Assembly (NCBI GenBank): GCA_028711405.1
Contig: JAQTSH010000018.1
Coordinates: forward strand, 1 to 15,309
DNA: 15,309 bases
Direction: 5' to 3'
Origin: Methanoregula sp.
GTDB taxonomy: Archaea > Halobacteriota > Methanomicrobia > Methanomicrobiales > Methanospirillaceae
Part shown: positions 7,405 to 14,373 of the stretch, piece after piece
How positions within the stretch are numbered: the stretch's first letter is position 1
How the letters are laid out: the number at the start of each line of letters is the position of its first letter
The notes under the pieces: generated by a model
Databases searched by the model: none
What the model was told of the DNA's origin: nothing
What the model saw: the letters and a program-made list of their open reading frames with translations, nothing else
Translations under genes and position numbers: made by a program

Positions 7405-9159
7405 TCAGGATGTGGGGTTTCTGCGTTCACCAATCTGCTGGCGCCACATTGCATAATACAAACCCTTTTGATCCAGAAGACCTTGATGAGAACCGGTCTC
7501 AATGATCTTTCCCGCCTCCATTACATAGATCACATCTGCGTGTAGTATGGTAGACAGACGATGAGCTATCAAAAGAGAGATCTGGTCCTTCGTCGTGGAA
7601 ATATTCCTGATGGTGTTCGTTATATCCTCTTCAGTCAGTGAATCGAGTGCCGACGTCGCTTCATCAAAGATTAACAGACGGGGATGACGCAACAAAGCCC
7701 TGGCAATGGAGATACGTTGCTTCTCTCCACCGGATAACATCATACCGTCCTCCCCGATGAGCGTGTCAATCCCGAGGGGAGACCGGGCGAGTATCCCATC
7801 ACACGAAGCTTTGTGCAGTGAATCCATCATCTGCTCGTCGGTTGCATCCGACTTCACGAACAGGAGGTTCTCTTTTATTGTGCCCGAGAACAACTGGGAG
7901 TCCTGTGTTACCAGACCGATCTGCCTGCGTAACGGATTATACCTGATAAGTGTTGAGGATTGGCCATTGAAATAGATCTCCCCGCTAAGCGGACGGTATA
8001 ACCCCGCCAGGAGTTTCATAAGCGTTGACTTACCTGCACCGGAAGGACCGACAAACGCGATCGTCTCTCCTGTCTTCACGTGAAAAGAAATTCCATCGAT
8101 GGCGTTATAACTGGCAGTCTTGTGACGAAAGACAACCTCCTCAAAACGGATATCGTTAAGCTCTTCGAGCTCGATCGGGTTTTCCGGTCTTTCTTCAATC
8201 GGCTTCTGCATCAGCTGATCGAAATTACTCACAGAAACTTCAGCCTCGCGGTAACTCACGATCACGGTGCCAAAGTCCTGCAAAGGTCCGAAGATGATAG
8301 CCGTGATAAACTGCATCGAGACCAGTTCCCCCGTTGTAAGGACCTTGTGGAAGATTAACCAGAGGAGGATGAACAGTATCGACTGCTTCAGGATGCTTAA
8401 GGTGGTTCCCTGGAAAAACGTCAGCATACGGATCCGTCTTACTTTCGTCATCTCCAGGTTGAAGATCTTTAAATTTCGTTCCCGTAATCTCCATATCTCA
8501 GGGAAGGTGAGACCAAGACTTTTCACGAGTTCGATGTTCCGGAGGGATTCAGTTATCACCCCTGAGATCTCATTCGTTTCGCGGTTGATCTCTCTCTGCG
8601 TCGTCTTGATCTTTTTGGAGAGCAACCAGGTGAGTGATCCCAGAACGAGGATACCAATCAAAAAAACAGGTACCAAGAGCCAGTTCTTTGTGATGGAATA
8701 CGCAACAAGAAAACCAATTCCGACAAAAGCGGAGAAGAGGACATTGATGAATGCATTGATGAATGTCTGGGTGTCTGACCGTACTTTTTGCAATATTGAT
8801 AACGTCTCGCCGCTCCGCTGGTCCTCGAACTCGTCATACGAAAGGCGGAGCGTCTGCTCCAGTCCGTCGTTGTATATCTGCATCCCGAACATCTCTACTG
8901 CCAGTCGTGCGAAATAATCCTGGAATGTTTTTGCAAGACGGGCGAAAAACGCGATCGCGATGGCTACTCCCAGCCAGAAAAGCACCCCCGCGACCAATGC
9001 ATTTTCCGGAATGTAATTTGGATTTAAGGCATAATCGTCGATGATCGTTCCAAATATAATCGGATCTACGAGGTTCAGCAGCTCACTGATGCCCGCTAAA
9101 ATGAGCGCCACAACGATAAGCCATTTCTGCGGCCTCAAATATTTCCAAAGGTTCATCAT
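7405..9159 (-). CDS. ABC half-exporter (fused transmembrane and ATPase domains)
   Basis: The complete 584-residue protein has a six-helix exporter membrane domain (about 1-310) followed by a nucleotide-binding domain (about 335-584). All ATPase motifs are intact: Walker A GPSGAGKST (371-379), Q-loop Gln419, signature LSGGEKQR (475-482), Walker B LLIFDEA (495-501), D-loop SALD and switch His533 (IAHRLST). This is the MsbA/LmrA-type architecture, working as a dimer. With no second half-transporter nearby, a homodimer is likely. The substrate (lipid, drug or peptide) cannot be told from sequence. Two adjacent ATGs (9159-9157 and 9156-9154) are possible starts; no good ribosome binding site precedes them. 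The leader contains one copy of the 58-nt structured element ending 23 bases before the start. The gene is monocistronic. Confidence 0.93.
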   Translation of the reverse strand: MMNLWKYLRPQKWLIVVALILAGISELLNLVDPIIFGTIIDDYALNPNYIPENALVAGVLFWLGVAIAIAFFARLAKTFQDYFARLAVEMFGMQIYNDGLEQTLRLSYDEFEDQRSGETLSILQKVRSDTQTFINAFINVLFSAFVGIGFLVAYSITKNWLLVPVFLIGILVLGSLTWLLSKKIKTTQREINRETNEISGVITESLRNIELVKSLGLTFPEIWRLRERNLKIFNLEMTKVRRIRMLTFFQGTTLSILKQSILFILLWLIFHKVLTTGELVSMQFITAIIFGPLQDFGTVIVSYREAEVSVSNFDQLMQKPIEERPENPIELEELNDIRFEEVVFRHKTASYNAIDGISFHVKTGETIAFVGPSGAGKSTLMKLLAGLYRPLSGEIYFNGQSSTLIRYNPLRRQIGLVTQDSQLFSGTIKENLLFVKSDATDEQMMDSLHKASCDGILARSPLGIDTLIGEDGMMLSGGEKQRISIARALLRHPRLLIFDEATSALDSLTEEDITNTIRNISTTKDQISLLIAHRLSTILHADVIYVMEAGKIIETGSHQGLLDQKGLYYAMWRQQIGERRNPTS

Positions 9160-9182
9160 TATTCTGCCAATTCGGTATTATT

Positions 9183-9240
9183 CCTGCTATGGATATCTTT
9201 TATCCATGGGTTCCTGTGGCAAACCCGCCATGAACACTTT
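9183..9240 (-). repeat. 58-nt structured leader element, copy 1 (5' leader of ABC exporter)
   Basis: Read on the minus strand, this segment matches copy 2 (11932-11989) at 48 of 58 positions without gaps and copy 3 (14001-14057) at 46 of 58 with one gap. It contains a small stem UGGC/GCCA and then a 7-bp perfect hairpin ATGGATA-AAAGA-TATCCAT (9207-9189), ending in the conserved GCAGG. The loop bases GGGTT of the first stem can pair with the AACCC that follows it, a possible pseudoknot. It sits between a TATA-like box and the exporter's start codon, so it is probably transcribed as leader RNA. Confidence 0.7.
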
Positions 9241-9243
9241 TTC

Positions 9244-9254
9244 TGATATATATC
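9244..9254 (-). promoter_or_regulatory. TATA-like box of the ABC exporter
   Basis: GGATATATATC on the minus strand is a near-ideal archaeal TATA box. Using the usual spacing of about 26 bases, transcription would start near 9222, inside the 58-nt element. A weaker AT-rich box around 9268 would place the start just before the element. Confidence 0.5.
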
Positions 9255-9308
9255 CGATAGCATTTACAAATATGGTCTGGCACATTGACTAATCCCCCTC
9301 TCGACCGG

Positions 9309-9358
9309 AGATCTTCGCACGGGGCTTAACTCATGAGATCACCAGACGGGGGTACCCC
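9309..9358 (+). repeat. Short GATC/CACGGGG repeat, right of ABC exporter
   Basis: This is the partner of the repeat at 7320-7394: AGATCTTCGCACGGGG, TTAACTCA and then ACGGGGGT in the same order and orientation. Each copy also lies downstream of a minus-strand gene's stop codon (ABC exporter, NHL protein), so a 3'-end role is an alternative to a transfer boundary. Confidence 0.5.
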
Positions 9359-9440
9359 TGCTCTTTCGTGCCGGGTCAGATAGGGAAATCTCCGGGCACA
9401 GGCACCAGCCGTCCACTAAAGCCCGGAGGCTGGCCGGTTT

Positions 9441-11180
9441 TTACCGGTTTCGTTGATTGTAAAAAAGACCCAAACCCCCAAAAAGAACCGCAATAATTCC
9501 CCCCGTAAACGTAAAGCCGGAAGTTGACGCAGGTTGTCGGATGAGCTGGAAGTCAATGGTATTACTATCATTAGTCAGATCGATCCCGTACTGATTAGTT
9601 TTGACATATCCCTCTTTTGTTACACTGGCGTTTTGCCTATTTCCCCACGCAACATTAATATGATACGTTCCATCTGTCCCGGAACGGGTTGATGATGACA
9701 GCGGGGTGTCCTCAGTAACCAAGCTCGCTCGCGGGGTTTTTTCAATAACCAGATTCGATTCAAACTTCACCATTGCATCAGGGATCGGTCGGCCTTCAGC
9801 ATCAGATACCTGGCCATTGATCACAAAATGAGGGGTTTCGGGAGCCTTAAAACCGGGAACTTCCATGTAAGCTATCCCATACCTTCTCTGTTTTTGCTCG
9901 TAATATAGGAGAGAAAGATGTTGTTCTTCAGTGATCACGCCCGTGTCCCGGAGATTATCGCTTAACTGGGAAAAACTACAGATATGGATCCAGTTCTTAC
10001 TGGTCACGTACTTCTTATCAAGAGTATTCTGGACTTTTTCAGAATGCTGTCTGATTTGTTCATCTGATAATCCCCAAAGCAGTTCTTCATTAACATGTAC
10101 GAGATATTCTGTAACATTCATCCACATTTCATCATCGAGGTAACCGCATACCCGGGGGGTCGGGTTTGGATCCGGTGGAGGTGGGGCTCCAACCCATTTC
10201 ATCAGAAATAACCCGTTCGCAGTGAATTTCTGGATGCGGTTGTTGCTGAAATCCGTTACATAGACGTTATCGTTATCATCAACCGCTACATCAGAGGCAA
10301 GATTAAATTCCCCGTCTTTTGTTCCTTTCTTACCCCATCTGGTAACAAATATTCCGGAACCCGTGAACTTCTGCACACAATTGAGGGTGGAATCGACAAC
10401 ATACACAAAACCCTTCCGGTCAACGCTAATTCCGCCGGGACTGAAGAATTGTCCGTTGGCAGGCCCCTTTGATCCCCATGTGGTCAGAAATGTGCCATCG
10501 GCTGAAAATTTCTGGACTCGGTTGTTTGCAGTATCGGCAACAAAAAAATTTCCTTCCCTGTCAAAAGCGATGTCAGTGGGATTGCTGAACTGTCCTTTTC
10601 CGGTTCCTTCGGATCCCCATTTTGCCAGGTATTTCCCGTCAGGAGTTGTCTTGTGGATGCTGTTGTTGGAACCGTCAACAATGTACAGGTTTCCATCAGC
10701 ACCTGTTGTGATTCCCCCGAATGAATGCGCTTCCCCCCAGCATTTCCGGGGAGAAGTGTCTATCGGGGAGCATTCAATCAGACCTCGCGGAAGAAAATTC
10801 CAGTGCGAGATATACATACCCTCAGAAGTAAATTTCTGAATTCGGTTGTTATGAATATCTGTAATATAGACAAAACCCTTGTTATCAATGGCAATATGCG
10901 CCGGAACGCTAAACTGTCCTTCGCCGGATCCTTTTGAACCCCAATGGGTTATTTCGTCACCCGATGGAGAATATTTCCATACGCGGTCGGCCCAGTTGTC
11001 TGTGACATAGACGTTACCTCCGGTATCTACGGCGATATCTGATGGCGTCCAGATGACAGGCTTATCTGATGCTGATGAGGGATTTGCTTGAGGAACATCC
11101 TGAGCACAGATGGTCGGGGTCAATATCATTGTTACCAACAGAAGAGAAATTGCGATTATTGCATTTTTTAAAGTTGTCAT
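9441..11180 (-). CDS. Secreted NHL beta-propeller protein with carboxypeptidase-regulatory-like domain
   Basis: The protein has 579 residues. Residues 1-26 are a signal peptide (ending in TICAQ). Six NHL-type repeats, at about 47-70, 94-117, 155-177, 200-224, 248-272 and 296-320, share 'P..IavD..GnvYVtD..NnRIqKF...G.f...WG..G...GqF' and should close a six-bladed propeller. A Pro-rich linker (PPPPDPNPTP) leads to a mainly helical region (about 345-440) that I do not recognise. A CarboxypepD-regulatory/transthyretin-like beta domain follows (about 453-546, beginning NGQVSDAEGRPIPDAMV). The end is a hydrophobic anchor (553-574) and basic tail. NHL propellers usually bind proteins, sugars or RNA; here the export signals point to a surface-bound scaffold. 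The ATG at 11180-11178 is the only sensible start and has no strong ribosome binding site. Blade 3 carries a Cys-containing insertion (ECSPIDTSPRKC). Confidence 0.88.
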   Translation of the reverse strand: MTTLKNAIIAISLLLVTMILTPTICAQDVPQANPSSASDKPVIWTPSDIAVDTGGNVYVTDNWADRVWKYSPSGDEITHWGSKGSGEGQFSVPAHIAIDNKGFVYITDIHNNRIQKFTSEGMYISHWNFLPRGLIECSPIDTSPRKCWGEAHSFGGITTGADGNLYIVDGSNNSIHKTTPDGKYLAKWGSEGTGKGQFSNPTDIAFDREGNFFVADTANNRVQKFSADGTFLTTWGSKGPANGQFFSPGGISVDRKGFVYVVDSTLNCVQKFTGSGIFVTRWGKKGTKDGEFNLASDVAVDDNDNVYVTDFSNNRIQKFTANGLFLMKWVGAPPPPDPNPTPRVCGYLDDEMWMNVTEYLVHVNEELLWGLSDEQIRQHSEKVQNTLDKKYVTSKNWIHICSFSQLSDNLRDTGVITEEQHLSLLYYEQKQRRYGIAYMEVPGFKAPETPHFVINGQVSDAEGRPIPDAMVKFESNLVIEKTPRASLVTEDTPLSSSTRSGTDGTYHINVAWGNRQNASVTKEGYVKTNQYGIDLTNDSNTIDFQLIRQPASTSGFTFTGGIIAVLFGGLGLFYNQRNR

Positions 11181-11262
11181 TTGTATCGTTCCACAAGTTT
11201 TGACGGTAATTCAAGTTGCAGAGATCCTACGAATTGTGTGACATCTGAATTTATTAATTTGA

Positions 11263-11273
11263 GGATATAATTC
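11263..11273 (-). promoter_or_regulatory. TATA-like box of the NHL protein gene
   Basis: GAATTATATCC on the minus strand lies about 85 bases upstream of the start codon, within the 3' end of the broken hydrolase region. This would give a leader of about 55-60 bases. It is assigned by consensus only. Confidence 0.35.
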
Positions 11274-11329
11274 CTGATTCAAAGACATCTTTTCGCGGAA
11301 ACAATTCAGGTTGGATTTTCCCCGATTGT

Positions 11330-11652
11330 ACCGGGTGCCCTCTAATCGCCGTTGCCATGCGGACCGGTAGTGACGGACCGATGTTCGGGAACCACATCGT
11401 GGAACTGGTGCCGGTAGCATGCAGCAGGGGGAGCGACGGTAACGACGGTGAGCCGCTTGCGATGAGATGAGTGGTCCCAAAGCGGGTGGGAATATCAAGT
11501 TCCTCATACGGCACGGGCCAGCGTTTCAGAACAACATCATAGGCAGCGATAAACTCATTTTCACCTTCAGGGCTTGTGAACGACGAGAGATATCCGGACA
11601 TCATGAACCTTTGGGATACCCAGAATACATTCCAGCGCATTGCTGAGTGCAA
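11330..11652 (-). pseudogene. Truncated alpha/beta hydrolase (N-terminal remnant)
   Basis: The minus frame from 11652 begins with a degraded hydrophobic leader (MRWNVFWVSQRFMMSGYL) and continues with FTSPEGENEFIAAYDVVLKRWPVPYEELDIPTRF in consecutive blocks, then THLIASGSP and a LLHATGTSSTMWFPNIG block. This is the N-terminus of the alpha/beta hydrolase family with the oxyanion-loop 'LLHGfGaSStMWfpNi', in which HG has become HA. Beyond about 11390 the match moves to another frame (HYR then NRGKSNL, like the usual 'YRvyavDiiG..GkS'), which indicates a frameshift. The nucleophile elbow and the rest of the catalytic domain are absent. The NHL gene's promoter region begins where the homology ends, so the gene was cut by a deletion or rearrangement. 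Confidence 0.62.
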
Positions 11653-11931
11653 AGCGGGGTATCATCTACTAATATACAGTATTAGGAATCGTCAATACAT
11701 TAAGGATTTGACATGATTTTAGAGGGGATTTTGTATCCCCCCCAAAAGTAGGGAAAACCCACCGTGACGTTTAAAATTTTATGTCGACATCCTGCAGAAC
11801 ATTCATTCCAGCAATCGCTATCCGGGATAAGAAGCATGTCTTTTGATTTATTTGGTTCTTCTCCAGACTTAGGATCCCCGTAAACAGAAGGCGAACAATC
11901 GACGATTTTGATCGATAAGAGATAAACAAGA
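11653..11931. other. Gene-free stretch with small inverted repeats
   Basis: No credible gene was found. The stretch has two short hairpins: CTAATA-TACAG-TATTAG at 11669-11685 and GGGGAT-TTTGT-ATCCCC at 11724-11740. There is also an imperfect palindrome ATCGA/TCGAT at 11898-11916 just upstream of leader element copy 2. The last could be an operator or promoter-proximal site for the nuclease gene. A minus frame over 11700-12011 is antisense to the leader and is not believed. Confidence 0.4.
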
Positions 11932-11989
11932 AGAGTATTCATGGCGGTTACGCCACAAGAACTCATGGATGAGAGAAATCCATAGCAGG
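11932..11989 (+). repeat. 58-nt structured leader element, copy 2 (5' leader of Fe-S nuclease)
   Basis: It matches copy 1 at 48 of 58 positions without gaps. The first stem is UGGCG/CGCCA with loop GUUA, and GGTT can pair with the downstream AACT. The second hairpin is ATGGAT/ATCCAT (11965-11983), one base pair shorter than copy 1, and the conserved GCAGG end is present. It ends 33 bases before the nuclease's ATG. AT-rich sequence at 11912-11930 could hold the promoter. Confidence 0.7.
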
Positions 11990-12022
11990 TAAATATTTCA
12001 TGCCAGTCCACAACTAAAACAT

Positions 12023-12886
12023 ATGGTGGAGTTAGACAACTTTTTCTTCCAGATAAATTCCTGGTCTTTCACAAAACACCGGGTCTGGAACCGGTGCCAG
12101 CGCCAATATTATTTTGAATACATCGCCCCGTACGTCAAATCCACACCAGTTGTAAATCCCGAAAAGATCCGGTGGCTCAAGAACTTCACCTCCAAATTTG
12201 TCGTCCAGGGTCAGCTCATCCACGATATCATCGACAAACAGATCCAACTCCATTGCGAGAACAAGCCAATGGATCTGGTCGAGGCAATGAATGCGTTCTC
12301 GAAAAAAGTATCGCTCTACAAAAATATCGGCGGCGAGACATTCACCGAATACCATAACGGTGAGAAGATCCCCGGTTCATTTTATGCTGCCCTTGATGAG
12401 AACGGAAAGACGTGCCTCCAGACCTTTTTCGGGAAGTGGCAGGACTACCGGAGCCGGGCATGCCTGCGGCACGAGGAGTTCGATCATTTCAGTATTGGCG
12501 ATGTCGGCGTAACCGTCAAGGTGGATTTTGTCGGGAGAATGCCGGACGACACGCTCGTCCTCACCGACTGGAAGACCGGCAGGGACGATGACGAGTACGA
12601 GACAGAACTCCAGATGGCGGCATATGTGCTCTGGGCAAAGCAGTATTACAAACTGAGTGCCGATGAGATCAGCACCGAACTCGTGTTCTTAAAAACCGGT
12701 GCAACAAAGCCCTATCGATTCTTTGAAGAGCAGGTATGCGAAGTGCAGGAGATGATCCCCCGGGAATTTGTAACGATGAACGCGAGTTATGAGTACGGGG
12801 ATTTCCCGGCGACTCCTTCGCAACGTGAGTGTCTGAGTTGTAAGTTTGCGGAGGTTTGTCCTGAGACCGCGGTCGTAAGGAAGTGA
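12023..12886 (+). CDS. Cas4/AddB-like Fe-S PD-(D/E)XK nuclease
   Basis: This 287-residue protein belongs to the PDDEXK_1 (RecB-nuclease/Cas4/AddB) superfamily. The N-terminal SWSFTKHRVWNRCQRQYYFEY (residues 13-33) is the characteristic opening motif with Cys25. Motif I His67 lies in GQLIHDII. The catalytic core is VDFVGR (Asp168) and LTDWKTG (Asp182, Lys184), followed by the ELQMAAYVLW helix (Gln197, Tyr201; motif QxxxY). Near the C-terminus are Cys270, Cys273 and Cys279 (C-x2-C-x5-C). With Cys25 they give the four-Cys set that holds a 4Fe-4S cluster in AddB and Cas4. All key residues are present, so it should be an active ssDNA exonuclease or nuclease in DNA repair. No cas genes or helicase are adjacent. 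The ATG at 12023 has no ribosome binding site but lies after leader element copy 2. Confidence 0.88.
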   Translation: MVELDNFFFQINSWSFTKHRVWNRCQRQYYFEYIAPYVKSTPVVNPEKIRWLKNFTSKFVVQGQLIHDIIDKQIQLHCENKPMDLVEAMNAFSKKVSLYKNIGGETFTEYHNGEKIPGSFYAALDENGKTCLQTFFGKWQDYRSRACLRHEEFDHFSIGDVGVTVKVDFVGRMPDDTLVLTDWKTGRDDDEYETELQMAAYVLWAKQYYKLSADEISTELVFLKTGATKPYRFFEEQVCEVQEMIPREFVTMNASYEYGDFPATPSQRECLSCKFAEVCPETAVVRK

Positions 12887-12937
12887 AATTGTTTTCATGC
12901 AGTGCCAGGAAACGACCGTGATTAAAACGAAACTGAC

Positions 12938-12943
12938 AAAAAA
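12938..12943 (-). terminator. T6 tract downstream of the exonuclease
   Basis: On the minus strand, GACGGGGTC followed by six Ts lies about 28 bases after the exonuclease stop, between the two convergent genes. It is a plausible archaeal terminator. Confidence 0.45.
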
Positions 12944-12970
12944 GACCCCGTCTCTCACCGTATGATCCTC

Positions 12971-13549
12971 TTATTCGATCACTCCTCTCCTGCGTAATTC
13001 AAAATAACATTTTGCACACGCTTCCACATCAGCGCTGGCATCATGGCAGCCGGAAAATTCTGCCTCGAATAAGTGCAGATGCAATTCGGTCAGTTTTGGC
13101 CATTTGTTTTTCGTACCGGAAGAATTGGGAATTTTGCAATACGAGACGATGCCGGGTGCTTTCATGGTGCAGAATTTTTGTTTTTCCGCGAGATTTGTCG
13201 CCATCCTGCACCGCAGGAATTCTGTTTTTATGATCGGCAGATCGAAATCGGCATTATGCGCAATGATGGTGTTCGCCTTCTCTACATCGGCATTGAATAG
13301 CGGGAGCACTTTGTGCAATGACACTCCTTCAGATTTTGCCCGCTCGGTCGTGATCCCGTGAATTCTTGCCGAGTCCGGGGGGATGGTGAAATCCGTTGGA
13401 TAGATGATGAAACTGTTCTGGCTTTCACGGTTCCCCTCGCGGTCGTAGAGCGACCATGCCAGCTGGACAATACGGGGCCATTTTTCGCTATCGTTTATTG
13501 CGTAGTATTTGGGGAGACCGGTGGTTTCGGTGTCTAGGAAGAGGAGCAT
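12971..13549 (-). CDS. DnaQ-like DEDDh 3'-5' exonuclease
   Basis: The protein has 192-193 residues and all five catalytic residues of the DEDDh family. ExoI is FLDTETTGLP (Asp7 and Glu9, counting from the GTG), ExoII is IIAHNADFD (Asp104, with the HN before it), and ExoIII is HDASADVEA (His170, Asp175). The block ARIHGITTE between ExoI and ExoII is typical of DNA polymerase III epsilon/RNase T-type exonucleases. It should remove nucleotides from 3' ends of DNA or RNA using two metal ions. The start is either ATG at 13549-13547 (preferred) or the adjacent GTG at 13552-13550; neither has a ribosome binding site. It is convergent with the Fe-S nuclease, 84 bases apart, so the pair may share a repair theme without sharing a transcript. 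Confidence 0.9.
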   Translation of the reverse strand: MLLFLDTETTGLPKYYAINDSEKWPRIVQLAWSLYDREGNRESQNSFIIYPTDFTIPPDSARIHGITTERAKSEGVSLHKVLPLFNADVEKANTIIAHNADFDLPIIKTEFLRCRMATNLAEKQKFCTMKAPGIVSYCKIPNSSGTKNKWPKLTELHLHLFEAEFSGCHDASADVEACAKCYFELRRRGVIE

Positions 13550-14000
13550 CACTATTATTTTAGTGGGCTGGTATTTGGGGTTGGGGGTTTCGAGTTCTCA
13601 CGAGGGGTCTCAAACGACGTTTTTGAAATATTTTTTTTAAAATTCAATGTGGGCTCTTCAGAACATGGCATAGAATTCATCTTGAAAACCACTGACACGC
13701 CGATTCAGTCTATACGTCATTATCTCCTGAAGTACGTCTGAACGAGTTTCTGTACTCTTACCTTAAAAATTTCCTGACAAGGACGATAATAACAAAATGA
13801 TCCTTGGCAGATACGTCTTTTAACGCGCTTGTAGGGAAATATGGCTGGCGACTCATCCAAAAATTACGCGGTTTATCACAGGTTATGCGATACCACAGAT
13901 CTGGTACGGCAGACGGATGTCACGCAGTAGAGATTTCACACCTATAAGTAAAGAGCCAATAAACAAAGCGAAAAACGCGAATATCCTACCACATAGGTTA
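13550..14000. other. Gene-free stretch upstream of the exonuclease
   Basis: No convincing gene was seen on either strand. An A/T-rich block at 13625-13645 (T8 on plus, A8 on minus) could be the exonuclease promoter. A CCTATAAGTA box near 13940-13950 could drive transcription of leader element copy 3. A 29-codon frame at 13841-13930 shares only a few residues with the HicA protein and is not called. Confidence 0.4.
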
Positions 14001-14057
14001 AAAGTGTTCATGGCGGGGTATCCACATGAGCCAGGGATATGCGATATCCCTGGCAGG
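14001..14057 (+). repeat. 58-nt structured leader element, copy 3 (orphan)
   Basis: It matches copy 1 at 46 of 58 positions with a 1-base gap. The second hairpin is stronger here: CCAGGGATAT (14031-14040), loop GCG, ATATCCCTGG (14044-14053), a perfect 10-bp stem. One stem pair changes from U-A in copies 1 and 2 to G-C here, a compensatory double change. The conserved GGCAGG end runs into AGGAG and then an ATG at 14066, but that frame stops after five codons. The downstream gene therefore seems lost, or the element acts alone as a small RNA. Confidence 0.65.
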
Positions 14058-14231
14058 AGTAAAATATGAGCACTTCTCCCTAAAGTATGAAGGAATAAAT
14101 GAACTCCAATGTTCGTGTGTGGTGCTTACTATCGAGTAGAAGTAATTTCGTGTAAGGATGCCACTACCAAACTACTTAGCGAAAGCCGTGAAAATCCATA
14201 AAAAAAATGAGCGAGACAGCTTCCCGGAGGC
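14058..14231. other. Gene-free stretch after leader copy 3
   Basis: Nothing recognisable beyond short broken frames. It ends at the terminator and 3' end of the small minus-strand gene. Confidence 0.4.
14200..14207 (-). terminator. T8 tract downstream of the 45-residue gene
   Basis: Eight consecutive Ts on the minus strand, 25 bases after the stop codon of the small gene, fit an archaeal terminator. Confidence 0.5.
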
Positions 14232-14369
14232 TCACTTGAGCTTTTTCTCAAGCTTCTTGAGCTTCTTCTTGGCGTTTTGGCTACCCGCAGCAGCCTCCTT
14301 TGAGAGTTCTTCTGCCTTGGCTTTCTTTACTTGGTTCAGTTTCACCATCTGTTTCTTACTCGTTGGCAT
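14232..14369 (-). CDS. Small Lys/Ala-rich helical protein (45 residues)
   Basis: The ATG at 14369-14367 has a strong AAGGTGA ribosome binding site (14380-14374) four bases upstream, the best in this half of the window, and a T8 terminator follows the stop. The product begins MPTSKKQMVKLNQVKKAKAE and ends NAKKKLKKLEKKLK. About 40% of residues are Lys, there is no Cys, Trp or aromatic core, and the C-terminal half has heptad-like spacing of Leu. This suggests a short, very basic helix or coiled coil that could bind nucleic acid; I do not recognise a family. Larger overlapping frames on both strands have no comparable start signal. Possible AT-rich promoter boxes lie near 14420-14432 and 14449-14465. 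Confidence 0.65.
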   Translation of the reverse strand: MPTSKKQMVKLNQVKKAKAEELSKEAAAGSQNAKKKLKKLEKKLK

Positions 14370-14373
14370 ACAA

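Noticed and set aside
9187..9231. 14-codon open frame inside leader copy 1 (MAGLPQEPMDKRYP), with a same-length counterpart in copy 2 at 11941-11985 (MAVTPQELMDERNP)
   Set aside because: Of the base changes between the two frames only one is silent and the rest alter residues, and copy 3 breaks the frame with a 1-base gap while improving the hairpin. That pattern fits structure rather than a peptide. The better TATA box would also start transcription after the ATG.
9041..9292. Plus-strand frame sharing a CYG-x-L-x-SM-x-SCG-like stretch with the minus-strand frame 11700-12011
   Set aside because: The shared residues are just the antisense translation of leader copies 1 and 2; there is no start signal or domain.
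13841..13930. 29-codon frame ending in DLVRQTDVTQ, sharing LVRQT and 13 identical bases with hicA
   Set aside because: A 13-base match is expected about once by chance in a window of this size, and nothing else of HicA is preserved around it.
9183..14057. The three 58-nt elements as integron attC sites
   Set aside because: They face different ways, lie upstream of genes rather than at cassette 3' ends, lack the RYYYAAC/GTTRRRY boxes, and no integrase gene is in the window.
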